Of a stretch of 64,000 nucleotides of DNA, positions 12,223 to 24,191 are shown one piece after another. This DNA comes from Phytophthora hibernalis (lineage: Eukaryota; Oomycota; Peronosporomycetes; Peronosporales; Peronosporaceae), in NCBI GenBank assembly GCA_012656075.1, contig JAAKBF010000030.1, positions 124,001 through 188,000 on the forward strand, in the 5' to 3' direction. A program made the translations under genes and the position numbers. Within the stretch, counting starts at the first letter, position 1. Every line of letters starts with the position of its first letter. The notes below the pieces were generated by a model. That model was not told where the DNA came from. It ran no database searches and saw only the letters and a program-made list of their open reading frames with translations.

Positions 12223-14500
12223 TTATAGGTCCTTCCGTATTTCGCTCGCTGGCAAGGTGAACGACGCAACTTGGCTTTCGAACTCCTCCAGGTTATACAA
12301 GCGGCGCCAATCAACTGGTCGTTGGCCAGGTAAACCCAGGAAGTCCACGACATTGTTGACAATGCCACGGGAATATGCACGATTCAGATTTTCACCTTTG
12401 ACGACCTCATTTGTTGTAAGCGCCGCACACATGAGGTAAATGTGGAAAACAGCATGTAGCCAATCCACGCTATCTGTACGACATCCAGCAGCATGACACA
12501 AAAGAGCACTGGCTGGAAGTGCGCGACGCTCCAAATCCAGTCAAACAGCCCAGGGGTGCTAGTAGCAGCTTCGCTTGAACCCAGCAAAAACTCCACAACG
12601 ACGAGCTCCATTTCCACCATTGCCACTGGATAGTAAAATCCACTGCCAGCTCAGGCTGAGCACGGGCATATCGCCAGCATGCGATAAGCTCCAGAGCAAT
12701 GGAAAGCACAGCCGAGAAGAGGAATCCCAAGAAAGCGGCATGATTCAGCGCGCCAACGGCATTCACCACAAACGGACAGTAATGGTCAAACTTCGCGATG
12801 CAAGAGTTCAACTCGGCACAGTGCTTTCCGCGCAATGGACGCTTGTGTAAGCAGGTGAGACACAGCTTCGTTGCACTTGGTAACTTTGACTCTACGAGCC
12901 AACGAATGTTCTAGCAAACGCACGAAGTGATACATAACTAACGTTAGTGCACAGGCCACAACGGAAGCTCCTCACAACTTACATGCAGTTTCTCGTCGTA
13001 TGAGGTAAACACCTCGCCCGGGTTAGAAGTAAACGTTTTGTACAGTGTGCCTCCCATGATAGCGAAGCTCACGGCTGCGAACGTACAGAAGGAAGTGCTG
13101 CAGTAGTCGCTGAATCTAGGGAAGCTTCCAACAAGATACCCAATAGAAGCCACATTAACCCCGAACATAAGCGCCGCTGCCTTGCGCTTGTCACCATACG
13201 AACCACGCTGCAACAATTTAAGCAATAGCATGGTGCCAGTCAAAAGGACGGTCAGGCACAGCGCGATATAGAGACCACCGTTTACGGTAGTCACCACGTA
13301 ACACGCGAGGGGGAATAGCATCCACGGAACGAAAATGCGAGCTTGTACACGTTGTCCTCCAATGTTTGTTTCTGTTGGAACAAAACTGAGTACCGGTATG
13401 CTGAGCTTATAGACAATTTACATATTCAACGTACCGAAATTGAAGTGCACAGAGCAAGATATTGTAGCTGCTCATCCTCCGTCAAAAGGTGATGTACCGA
13501 TGAGTCTGGACGGAGTCGCACACGTGCAATTGCCAACGCCGTGAGGCCATCCTTGTTCACAATAGTCGTGTCTACCCTCACATCGAGCAGCATCCGAACA
13601 GCCATGGCAATGTTGCTCATGGCTGCATGGTGAAGAGCTGTCAGCAACAAATAATGCGATTAGTTATTGTTTCAAACCAAGTGCAAAACGACGTAAGAAC
13701 GATATACCAACCTGTATTGCCGTCGCCATCCTGCGCGTTGACCGTAGCTTGTAGACTCAGAACCATGCGGAACGAGTCCAGGTGGAACTGCTGCGGCTGG
13801 CAAAGCAGCATCAGCGCTGTCTTCTGGCTCGCATCTACGTCAGCACAAAATAAGTCACAACCACAAAATTGTAGATATTCCTGTTTCCTAGAGACCTCCA
13901 CCCACCCACCTTGCATTCTCTGGTTCACGTCTGACCCCTTAGCCACCAAATATGCTGCCGTAATGGGGAAACAGCATTGAATCGCCACTAGAAACGGCGT
14001 AAAACCCGATCCATCTCTGAAGTTGGGATCAGCTCCATGACGAAGCAGCAGTTCCACCGCGTAAATCTGGTTGTGTGAAGCTGCCCAAAACAGCGGCGTC
14101 GTCTGCATTTCTCCTCCAAGAGCGTCTATCTGCACCCGAGCTCTCAATTCTTCATTTCCCAGTAAAACCTATCACCAACAAAACAGCAATAAAACCACCA
14201 TATTAGCCGCTTCGACCATGTTTTTACACCTCATTTAAACGTACTCCAGCACCCCCATTTTACCACTTATAGCAGCATGATGCAGCAACGTGGCTTTTGA
14301 CCTTTCGTGGACTGCATTTACATCGAAATCCGGGTCCTAAAAGCACAATAAAACATTTTAAAATCCCAAAAAATAATGAAAATAATGGCTTTTTAGAGTT
14401 TTACCTGCTGTACGAGCTCCTGCAGCTCCGGGAGCAGCCCTAACTTCGCGCAGTCGAAGGCAGTGGGGGCAGACACCTCTCCACTACATGTAGGACACGA
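12223..14500 (-). CDS. Ankyrin-repeat palmitoyltransferase with a DHYC active site (Akr1/ZDHHC17-like)
   Basis: A multi-exon gene for an S-acyltransferase that attaches palmitate to cysteines of other proteins at Golgi or endosomal membranes. Exons I can place: about 14500-14405, 14336-14241, 14168-13910, 13834-13712, 13637-13435, 13371-12983, 12889-12618 and 12558-12223. Introns are 59-93 bp; the 59-bp one (12559-12617) is the least certain. The N-terminal half holds ankyrin repeats (for example TPLFWAASHNQ, ALHHAA). Membrane segments follow, then the zinc-binding Cys-rich domain (CLTC, RGKHC, FDHYCPF). More membrane segments come next, with a TTxE motif (ALTTNEV) near the end. The active site is DHYC, as in yeast Akr1, not DHHC. 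One-base frame breaks lie in T runs near 13338 and 12440. The start codon is not resolved; an extra upstream exon is likely. About 590 residues are visible. Confidence 0.85.
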
Positions 14501-14827
14501 GGAGCCGCCCCTACGACGCTACAGGATGCGCACACGAGGCGTAGCGACTGCATTTCACAACGAATTTTAGAAGATTGATCGAACAATGGGTGACTTTAAA
14601 ATGTATCCATCGACCTCCATAAATGTATAGTTTTCATGAAAATATGAAGACACCAGTCAGTTTCTAATTGTTTCTTCTGTAATTATATGTATCCCTGTCG
14701 TACTCGATATTTACTGGCCTAATTGATAGGAAGCACTGTACGAGGGCAAGTTGAAGTGCGTAAGAATAGCTGAGCCCAAGCTTATTTGGCCCCTTGAGAT
14801 GCTGCATTAGTGCGTTGTGCCCAGAGT
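14501..14827. other. Intergenic region, likely divergent promoter
   Basis: It lies between the start of the minus-strand palmitoyltransferase and the plus-strand coiled-coil gene. The missing first exon of the former may sit here. No motif stands out. Confidence 0.4.
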
Positions 14828-17800
14828 ATGAAGCGTAGAGGACCTTGCGTCCACCAGCAGAACCTCCAAGCTCCACCGTCTGTCACTTCGACCCCACCCG
14901 AGGCCGCAACATCGCAGCGGCAGCGTGTTTGCGTCTGTATTCTGAAGGCCAAGAGTTTCTAGAGCACAAGGAGCTACTTTACAGCAAATTTGGACTGAAG
15001 AAAGGTCCTGCAATGACAAGCACCACGACGACGTCATTTCGAGCTTCAATGGGGTCTCTCAAGCCCGAGACGGGGACAGCTATCAGCTCTACAAGATCAC
15101 GCAATTCGCAGCAAGTTACGACAAATATTGGCGTCAATCGAAGCAGTTCAGTGTACGTGCCTTCAGGAGGACGATCACCCACTGCAACTTCGATGAAGCA
15201 GGTGTTTGCAAAGACGTACTCTCTTCAGTCCACCATGGCCAGTAGAGCTGCTGTCGCTCCACGACGGAAATCAAAACCGGCATCCCCGAAAGGTGCTGCG
15301 GCTAAGAGAGCTCCAAGTCCTAAACGTCCTACATCGTCGAATTCACGCTCGCTAGACACGACAAAGCCTCGCAGGATAAACACAGCGGACGCATCGGTAG
15401 GTCGAGGGTCATCGCAACGTGTATATAACCAACAGTCCGCTGGGCAACTCAACACGAGAAGGTCAAGCACAGTTGGTAGTTCTGAGCTTTCAGAAGGAAG
15501 AGGAACACGAGCAAGTGTGGTATCTCCACATCCCAGGCCATCAACAGCACCGACCCAGCAGTCTCCGCAGAAAACACGAACCCCCTCGACGATTTTTCAG
15601 CAACAGCAGCAACAGGAACCAGTACTGGTACAAGTCTCTCGTCGCACTTCTTCGCCCATTATGTCACCTGCTGGCGCCGGAGGTCGTCGGCGACCCAGTG
15701 TAGCGCCAATTGGTCCTGCTACATCAACTTCACGTGGTGGTTTTGATGCAGGCAGTGCTGTGTCACCTTTAGCAACTGGAACCAGTCCACGCGCATCGTT
15801 TATTCGGCGTGATAACAAGCTTGAAAAACTCCAAGAGCAGGTCAACGTGCTCAAGGCATCCCTTGGTATTTCTGAAGAGGACTTGCAATGGAAAGTTGAA
15901 AGTACCAAGGGCAATGCATTCCTCGCAGCAGATCGGCATCTATCAGCTTGCGAAGAGCGCTATGATCGCTTGGCGTTTGAAATGCAAGTGCTCTCGGAGC
16001 CAACTCGCTGCGCCAATGAAGACAAAGCTAATGTGGTGCTGGCTGCAAAGTTGCGCTCATTGGCGAGTCAGGCACAGCAAGTTGCCGAGCTGAAGACGAG
16101 GGCTACGACGTACCAATCTGACATGGCCCAGGCCAAGAAGAATCTACTCACTGCACGTGTGGAAGCGGAGCTCCACCGAGTCAAACAAGAGCCTGGTGTT
16201 GGGTATAACGTGGAGCAGACTGCTGCAAAACAACTAGAGAGTATCAAGGAGGAGCTGCTAGCTGTGCAGCAGGAACTCAAACCGAAACAAGGAGAGCTGC
16301 AGACTCTCTTGGAGTGGCTTGCAACGGAAACCGATCGGTTTGCCACCTCTGTTGCTGCTGAAGACTTGTCACCAATTGTATCTGTCGAGACACTTGAAGC
16401 CAAGCGCTCACTGCTTTATACCCTGCAAACGATTCCAGAGTGCACCCAGGGCAGCGAACGATTATCCACGCTTTGCTCCAAAGCTACCCAGCTTGCCACA
16501 AAATCACAGCCTCTCGAGCACATGACTTAAAACAAACCGAGATTGATTTGGAGAGTACCATGCGCGACGTGGAGATTTGGAAGGCACGTCGTGAACAAGC
16601 GAAGGAATTTGGTGATGAGATGCGAAAACGAGAGGCAGCGTGGCAGGCGCGACAACGAGGGGCAAACGATGAATGTCTCGCGTTGCTACGTTCCTTCATC
16701 CCTGTTGACATCACAGACTTGTCCGTTGAAACTCTCATCGCGCGAGCTAGCGAAGGTCCCAATGGACCTGGTTCAGGAACGTTGTACACGTACGATCTGG
16801 CTGCGTATCTCAAGACCAACCGCTTCTTGCACTGGCTGGTCACTCACGAAGATGACATTGCACGGGCCAATTTTCTGGCAGTGGAGAGTGCGCCATTCTT
16901 CATGGACTTTGTCACTTACGATATTCACGAACTGCGTGCATTGGCACGAGTACTTCCCGATAATTTTGCCTTCGACAAGGATTGTCGAAAAACGCTTGGC
17001 GTTCAGCCTTTATCGATCATGTGCGCATGCTGGCATCTCAACAGCAGTGCGAGACCATCAAAGCCGGTTGGGATCCAATGAAACGAGCACGGCGAGATGT
17101 TCACCTACCAGAACTCACAGCGCGTCAACAGCTTAACCCAATTTTCTGCTACCCGACGGATGCCGAAATCGATGCCCGGTTAGTGAAGTTCGAGCGGCAA
17201 CGCGCTAGACTCGATTCCAAGCGCACCCGACTGAAAAAGCTAGACGACGAGCTTATCCCACAAGCTAAGGCCGAGTACGTAGCTGTTGCCGAAGATGCTC
17301 GTAACGAAGACCTCCAGCGTTCGTTTGGTAAAGCTACGCTTATCGCTCTCCGTGAGGAAGCCAAGCAGCAGCATTTGATCCTATGTAAAGAAAGAAACTC
17401 TGTCAATGGCGAGTTGGCTCATGGTGATCGGGCATGGGCAGCGATGACCCCGTCGTTCGAACAGTACCAGGCTGAAGTTGCTCAAATCCGAGCGCTTGAC
17501 CCTGAAATCCGCAATGCACCACGAATTCATGGACCATTCCCATCGATCATTGATATTCAACCTCGAGAGCGCGCGGCATTCAAAAGTTGTCGGTCGAGGA
17601 AGAGGCCGAGGCTAGAAAACGAGAACTCGACAGCGCCATCGCGAAGCGAAGTCACGAAATTAGCGAGGTCGCTGTTGTTGAAGAGATTCCAGTAGTAGCT
17701 GCAGTACCCGTTCCGCCAGTTGTGGAAATGCTTACATCAACTGAAACAGAGGTGGAAGCCACACGCTTGATGCAGCTCGAAGACAAACCGTTGACAGTGA

Positions 17801-18757
17801 CCCCAGAAGCTAATCCTCCTTCATCGGAGGCGCCCACAGATCTAGCAACTCCTTCACGCGGATTTCGACGGGTCAAGGCGCTTCAAGTGGCAGTTGGCGT
17901 CCTACACTTTCTGGAGAAGGACTTTGCAGCCCCAAGCGGGTAGTGCACGGTAACTTGACCACGAAAGCAGCGATCCCAAATCCAGACGAAGTAAGAGAAC
18001 CATCGATGAAAAGTGATGAAGCAGCAATTAAAACGCCAAGAGGTTCACGGAAGATGCCTGCAACCCCAAGGAGCAACAGAAATTCCACAAAAGAGATCGA
18101 GGTCAAGGAAGTAAAGCCACCTCCGGTGATCGTACCGCCCAAGTCGAAGGCATTGATCAGACTTCTCGAGGCTCGACAAACCGAAGAAGCTAACTCTAAT
18201 TCACCGAAAGCTGCAGACGCTGTGACTACGCCTCGGCCGTCTCCATTCGGGGATGGGAAGGTTGACTTCCTTGGCGAGTTACAGAATCGACTCCGAAAGA
18301 CATCAAATTCTGAATCTGTCTCCAGTGCTGATAGCAATGAAGATGCTAAACCTACTGTAGAAGTTAAGAAGCCCATGAACTTTCTGGACGAGCTCAAAAA
18401 CGCATCCACTCGAAAAGCTGGCAACACCGATACGTTGAATTCTGCGAATGTGTCATCCCCCAAACACCGAAGCCGAGCGGTACTGGGTCGCCTGCACCTC
18501 GAAATTTTATGGAAGAGCTCAAGACTCGCACAAAAACATCTTGAAGATGGTAACAGGCACGAGTACGGTATAAATCCATGGGTACTTTGCGGCCAACCTC
18601 AAATTCTGTTCAGCTTTGACTCGTCAAACCACTACATGTACATGTAGCACGCAGTGCAATCATGAACATGACGATTTCGAGTACCATTGATGCGCTCCGA
18701 GCGAAGGTTGAGCGGAATAGAGCACTTGATCCTAGTACAATCAGTGTTCTGAATTAA
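14828..18757 (+). CDS. Long Ser-rich coiled-coil protein, frame broken at several sites
   Basis: About 1,300 residues read in changing frames. The first part (to about 15800) is basic and Ser/Thr/Pro-rich with a Gln run near 15600, which looks disordered and microtubule-associated in style. From 15800 to 16700 long heptad stretches predict coiled coil. A conserved-looking globular block follows at 16750-17560, then more coiled coil. The tail is acidic and Pro-rich and carries three copies of a short motif (DFLGELQNR, NFLDELKNA, NFMEELKTR) at about 18270, 18380 and 18510. The final frame ends cleanly at 18757. Breaks: near 14915, 16520, 16995 (AAAAA), 17585 (AAAA), 17870 (GGG), 18458 (CCCCC), and between 18535 and 18660. 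The ATG may be at 14828 or at 15013. I do not recognise the family. Confidence 0.65.
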
Positions 18758-18844
18758 AGTGAACGGATCTGTACTTCGGACTGTTCAAAGTTGATGTAGA
18801 GTAAAGAAATTATGTTTTGGTGATACCTCGCTTACGTCGAATTA

Positions 18845-20204
18845 CTACAACATCAAACCGCCAGCAGCACGCTTTGCGGTCGAAAGCATAGCGTCACCGA
18901 CCTGGTCCACGCCTGTACGGATGCGGTTTATCACGAATGACGGCACATCGATGTTAGGATTCGTTCGGATCTGCAAGCACCACCACCGAGTCATCACAAT
19001 AATCGGTTCTCCATTTTCGCCTAGATGCCAAGCCACGCACGTGATCTGCGTCATATCCTGTCGTACGCGGGTCGACGGTTGATACGGGAAAAGTTCATCT
19101 TCGTCCACGGCATCGCAGATCATTAGCCCCATCTCCTGGTCTCCACTATCGGGTGGACCCGCCGGACGGTACTCAGCGAAAGCGACGTTGTTCGTGTCCG
19201 TTTGTATCAAGTTAGCAACCGTGGCGACAAGGCGATGCTGTGCCACAGGGCTGCCGGGTTTGGCATCGTCATTCTCTCGAATCGTAATGTCCCCAACAGC
19301 ATCCGAGATACTGATCTCGATATTGTACACGAAGATCTGAAGCGCGTCGATGATCGCCTTGACACTGCGAGCTCCAGGTAGCGGAACAATCTCGAATCGA
19401 ATCGACACCAAGTCTCCATTACTTGCTTCGAACTTTTTCTTGTCACAGAATTCGGAGGAAGACAAATAATGCTGACGCTGGCACATGAAGTTGTGGCCGA
19501 CTTGCAGTCGGTCGTTCCTCATTTTCAACAAGGCCGCTTGACGTTCAAACGGATCTCTCCCAAGTCGCGCAGGAAGATCAAATGGCTCCGTCGAGTTGTT
19601 ACGCTGCAGACAGCAACAACAACAATGTAACAAGTCAGAAAATGCTCCAACACTGGCCAAAGCTTGCAAAACGTACGAAAAACTGCGTGACCATAGACAC
19701 AGTGCCAGCAAACGACAATCGTTGGGAATGCAGCAACTCCCGCAGTGATTTGTTAGTCGCCTCTCGCTCCACCAGCTCTTGGCGTTGCCTCAGCACCTCG
19801 TTCTTGTACTCGTAGAACTCCATCTGCTGTTTCAGTTGCTTCATCTCGTCTGTCAGCTCCTCGATCTCCGTCTATAGTAGCAACATTCAGCAATGCAAGT
19901 AACCTGCAATAACCAATAGCAGCACTCACCCTACGACGAATGTACGTCCTGATCTTGGGCTTCTTGGGGTCGTCCCTCGCTTCATGGCTCGTCGTGGTCT
20001 CTTGGGCTTTGGAGCTGCAGGTTCTGAGCGTTTGGAGAGCGTTTCATCGGACGAGTCAGGGACGTCACTGCTGGAGGACGTAGCGGGGGTGGGAGGCATT
20101 GGCTTGGTGGAATATGGCTTGGTTGGGGCACTACTGGTCATGCTTGGGGCTGCACGTTGCGCACTGGCAGGCGTGATAAAGCACGATTTTCGTGGCATCA
20201 TCAT
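18845..20204 (-). CDS. Oomycete coiled-coil plus START-like protein, paralogue 1
   Basis: Three exons: 20204-19930, 19871-19677 and 19603-18845, with introns of 58 and 73 bp; junctions are in phase. Exon 1 encodes a Pro/Ser-rich start and a basic segment ending RTYIRRR. Exon 2 is a single coiled coil of about 60 residues. Exon 3 encodes a compact domain of about 250 residues with the phrases VGDITIRENDD, LFPYQP and MTRWW, which resembles the START-like half of a protein family widespread in oomycetes. The basic segment followed by a coiled coil suggests a bZIP-like layout, but I cannot confirm DNA binding. A frame break lies in a G run near 19990. The gene is head-to-head with its paralogue at 20929-22191, which shares the same exon structure. 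Confidence 0.75.
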
Positions 20205-20928
20205 TGAACGACCAGCTATGTCGGCTTCTTGAAAACGAATAAAAGCCCGCGTTTGATCGAGGTTTTATTGAATCTTACAGGCTCATGATACCTTGTTTTG
20301 AGAAAATATGTCACGGGAACATAATCAGCGTACCATCTTATTGGCACACCTGCTATAATACATGAACATGTACTGATCTGATGAGCGAGTCGAGTTTGTA
20401 AATGATGAAGCGTGTTGGGTTTTCTTGTCCTTCAGCAAAGTGATACTACATGTATTGTTGTGAAACATCAATCTGGCTGCACAGGATTGGCGAGTCCGAT
20501 AACAAGGACCACCATTGATTCTAAAACATATTCGGTACAATTACTGTACTCCGGAGGCGAACAACCAACCCAGCAGAACTTCTTTCTGAAGCCACAATTT
20601 CTTCGAAGCAGCCAACACGCCGATCGTGGTAGCCTCGCATTTGCTCAGCTATCCTGGCGTTACCCGTTGCATGCACTCTTGTCAAATGGATGGTGTCCAC
20701 TGCGAACAAAAATCCAATTGACAAGACCATCAACCGAGAGACACCTGCCATGTTTACACGCATACGAAGTATTATAGTTCGTTCATGTTCAACCTGCTTA
20801 CCTGCGGTGAGGCGATTTTTTTAATCCTAATCTTGTCATCGCTGATGATGTGCTGTTTTGACTTTGCGGCCATCGCCAACAAACAATTATCGTCACACAG
20901 TGCGGAATTTGCAGTCTCAAGGACAGCC
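20205..20928. promoter_or_regulatory. Shared divergent upstream region of the paralogue pair
   Basis: About 720 bp separates the start codons of two divergently transcribed paralogues, so it must hold both promoters. No coding sequence is convincing. I see no initiator close enough to call. Confidence 0.45.
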
Positions 20929-22191
20929 ATGACAACTTCTGGAAGTGGCAATGATCCGGGGTCACCTCTGTCTGTACTGTTTGAAGCTGCTTCTCCACGG
21001 ACAGCAAAGAAGCCTGCGCGGACCCTGAAGCCGAAGAAGGTGAAAATCCGAACTTCAGAACGACGGAAGGTGAGTCAAGCACACACCAGCTACAGTACTG
21101 TTTTTAAAACGAATTCGTGACGAATTGTTTTGGCTTTGAACAGAGTGAAATTGACGCGCTGACAGAAGAGATGAAGTGTCTGAAGAAGCAGTTGGGGTAT
21201 GTTGCGCACCGTAAAAGGTGTTCAAGGAGCGTGACGAGTTGACGCAGCGAGAGACAACAAACAAGACAATGCGCGATGCGCTTCACGCGCACCACCTATC
21301 GCTTGCGAGTACAGCCTCCTTGATCACTCAGTTTCATGTGCGTGAATTGCTTTCATCATTGTAAGCATTCGGTCCTAAACCTGACTCGTCCTGCAACTTA
21401 CTTTCTACCAGCGCCATCGTATACTCAAGCCATTCGACGTGCCTACTCGACTCGGTAAAGATCCATTCGAGCGCGAGGCTGAACTTCTCAGGGTGAAGAA
21501 TGACCGCCTGCAACTCGCCTACCAGTTCATGCTCCACCGCCATGACTACCAATCGGCAGCAGAATTTTGCGACGTGAAGAAGTTTGGGGCAGCCAACGGC
21601 GACCAGGTTTCGATCCGTTTTGAGGTTATTCCACTTCTAGGAGCACGAAGTCTCAAGGCCATCTTTGAAGCCCTCCACAATTTCGTGTATAATATCGAGA
21701 TCAACCTCACTGAAGTAGTGGGCGACGTCACAATACGCGAGAACGACGACGACAAACCTGGAAGTTCAGTTACTCAGCATCGCCTTGTCACCACCGTTGC
21801 TGACTTGGTACAGACGGACATTAACAGCGTCGCGTTTGCTGAATACAGTCCAGAGTGTCTTTCGGGTAGTGGGGAACGAGAGCTGGGTCTTATGATCTGT
21901 GATTCCGTGGATGAAGACGAATTGTTTCCGTATCAACCGCAGACAAGGGTGCAGCAGGACCTGACACAGATCACGATGCTCGTATGGCGCCAATACGAAA
22001 ACGGAGAACCTGTCATCGTGATGGCTCGGTGGTGGTGCCTGCGGATTCGAAAGAATCCTAACATTGACGTACCACCGTTCGTTGTGGACAGGATCCGTTC
22101 TCGCTTCGATAAGATGAGTGAGGCGATGCTTTCAACGGCAAAATTTGCTGGAGACATCCCAGTGCCAAAGTTCGCGAAGGTAAGGGAATAG
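20929..22191 (+). CDS. Oomycete coiled-coil plus START-like protein, paralogue 2
   Basis: Exons 20929-21069, 21144-21337 and 21412-22191; both introns are 74 bp and sit at the same places as in paralogue 1. Exon 1 ends in a basic segment with KPKKVKIRTSERRK. Exon 2 is the coiled coil. Exon 3 aligns residue by residue with the partner (PFDVPTRLGKDPFER, VGDVTIRENDDD, LFPYQPQTRV, MARWWCLRIR). A break in an A run near 21210 shifts exon 2. The ATG chosen is in frame with the basic segment. The carboxyl end is about 15 residues longer than in paralogue 1. Confidence 0.75.
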
Positions 22192-22396
22192 ACACTGTCT
22201 GTTAGCCTGTGCACAACGACTTCCACGAGGTGCTTCACATTATTCTGGTATTCTAAGGAAACATGCAAGCGTAGAACATTGTTATTAGGACTCAGGAAGT
22301 TCACTTTTGCGGTAGTTATAGCTACATGTAGAAAGCACAAGAAACATTGCACGAAGATGAATACATTACACAATACTCTAGGAATCAATACCGACA

Positions 22397-23576
22397 CTAA
22401 GCTCGCTGGCTAACGTAGGATAGGTCGGACAGGTAGCTGGAAGAAGAATCACCCGTAGCTCCGCTGGAGTGGGCACCCTGGCGATTCTTGATGGCCAACA
22501 ACTTCGCACGGGCGATGTCAATCGCGTTCAAGCTCGTCACCGAGCTCATGCACGCCGTGCAAAATGTCACCTTGCGTTGCGTCATCTGCAAGTCCGGGTC
22601 CACGAAACTCAATTTCCTGACGATCTTGCACGCGTGACACACGTGGCCAAACACAACTTACACGTGCTGTTGGACTTGCCAAAGTCACCAAGCCGACGTC
22701 CAGTGATCGGAGCCGAGCACGTGACACAATTGTTCTTCTTGTTCGGTGCACCACGCGTTTTGGACTCCTCGTAGCGCCGTTCAAGCATGTACGACAACTT
22801 GCGCATTTGTCCACAGTACACGTAGTCGAGGCTTCCGAGGAACAAGGTGGCCACCACCGGAAGGATAAGTTTGCGGACCAGACCGTCATCCACAGGGTCA
22901 ATGATACCAGTCGCGTACATTTCCATGGTGTTGTTGTTGACCTGACGCCAGTATGCGATGAAGGAGATGTTGCCACGAATGCGGTTCGGAAGATCGTGCG
23001 TTTGAGGGAAGTTCACCGAGTGAAGCAGACTGTAACCAAAACGCTCACCCGCTGCGTTCTTGACAATGCCGATGCCTTCGAGGTAGATATAGTCGCGGTT
23101 CTTGATCAATCCGGTAGCGTTGAAGGGGATATCGAGCTCCATCCACTTGACGACGAGAGACTGGAATGGGTCCTCGAGAGTAGGCATCACTACACCATCA
23201 AAGAGGCTGCAGCGCTGAAACTGTCGGCGTACGAAGCCTTCATACGCATGGTCTCCAGGTCTTCACTGATGATGCCGAACATGAGGTCGTCCAATTTCCC
23301 TCCTTCGTACCAACGCATAGAATGGTAGGTAGTCCCGCGCCAGTGGCTTCGTCGGCAGTTGAGGTGCCTATGCTTTCTGGCCTCTCGGAGAAAATCTTGA
23401 GCCCTTTCCTCTGCTTCAGAGCGTCGTGGGTCCACTTTTCGGCCAGAGTTCATGAATTTCATGCACAGATCCAGATTGGTCATGATGTACGCGTTGGCCA
23501 AGTCTTCGAGCGATGTCCGGTCGACATCAGTTAGAATGAGCTCTGGGAACGGGTTGACGGTGTAGCGTTCCTTCAT
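22397..23576 (-). CDS. START-domain protein with a C-terminal FYVE-like zinc finger
   Basis: About 390 residues. After a short N-terminal helix comes a START lipid-binding fold: the block with KLDDLMFGII and METM-like DLETMRMKAS, then TLEDPFQSLVVKW, RDYIYLEGIGI, and GYSLLHSVNFPQ. The last 90 residues are a FYVE-related finger with paired cysteines (CVTC, CKLC, HVCHAC, CTAC) but without the canonical R+HHCR box, so phosphoinositide binding cannot be assumed. START-FYVE proteins are strongly expanded in oomycetes and are thought to carry lipids at endosomal membranes. Breaks in homopolymers: near 23430 (AAAA), 23300 (GGGAAA), 23205 (TTT) and 22660 (TTT). It converges on paralogue 2, with 200 bp between the stops. 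Confidence 0.75.
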
Positions 23577-24191
23577 TTCTTGGGCGGAGGTGGCAGCTTT
23601 CGAGATAAACGGGTGAGAAGTATTCGGCGAATTTGAATGTGGTGATTGATAAAGGCTCCTCGAACGAGCACGGTCAACCAGCTGTACTATGTGTAGAGAA
23701 TCGCAACACGTGCTAACGTTACTAGAGATTCTCGCTTCACTACATTACGAATCGGATAAGACTGCATAGGAAAACCTTATTTGCACTCTCTTCTGGTCAG
23801 ACGAAGAACACCCAAGATCACTGCTTCAAAAGCTCGATCATGAACCCGATGGACAACAAACAGTTACAAGTACTTCAAAAGTACAAAAACACCTCAAAAC
23901 ATCCTCGACTGGGTCGTAATTTCAATGTTGTGGCAGATTTGCAAATGTATTTTACACGGTCCCAACACTCTTCAGCTAGGAAACTATAATAGACCTCGGG
24001 TACTTACAATTGAAATAAAATGAAGGCATCACCGACAATTCGACAAAAACACAAACTTGCATCGACAGCCTGTCATTGCAGTCGTCCTCAAAGCAACTCG
24101 TGTTGGAAAACCAATGGACAGAAAACCTACCACGACACCTCGTCGTGGAACCAGAACCAGTCATATGTACACTAGAGAGTTAGCCTAGTCC
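23577..24191. other. Intergenic region
   Basis: Divergent spacer between the START-FYVE gene and the repeat-CCT gene. I see no gene and no clear element. Confidence 0.5.

Noticed and set aside
14664..14876. 70-residue minus-strand frame
   Set aside because: No motif; lies in the divergent intergenic region and overlaps the start of the coiled-coil gene.
22807..23328. 173-residue plus-strand frame
   Set aside because: It is antisense to the START-FYVE gene.
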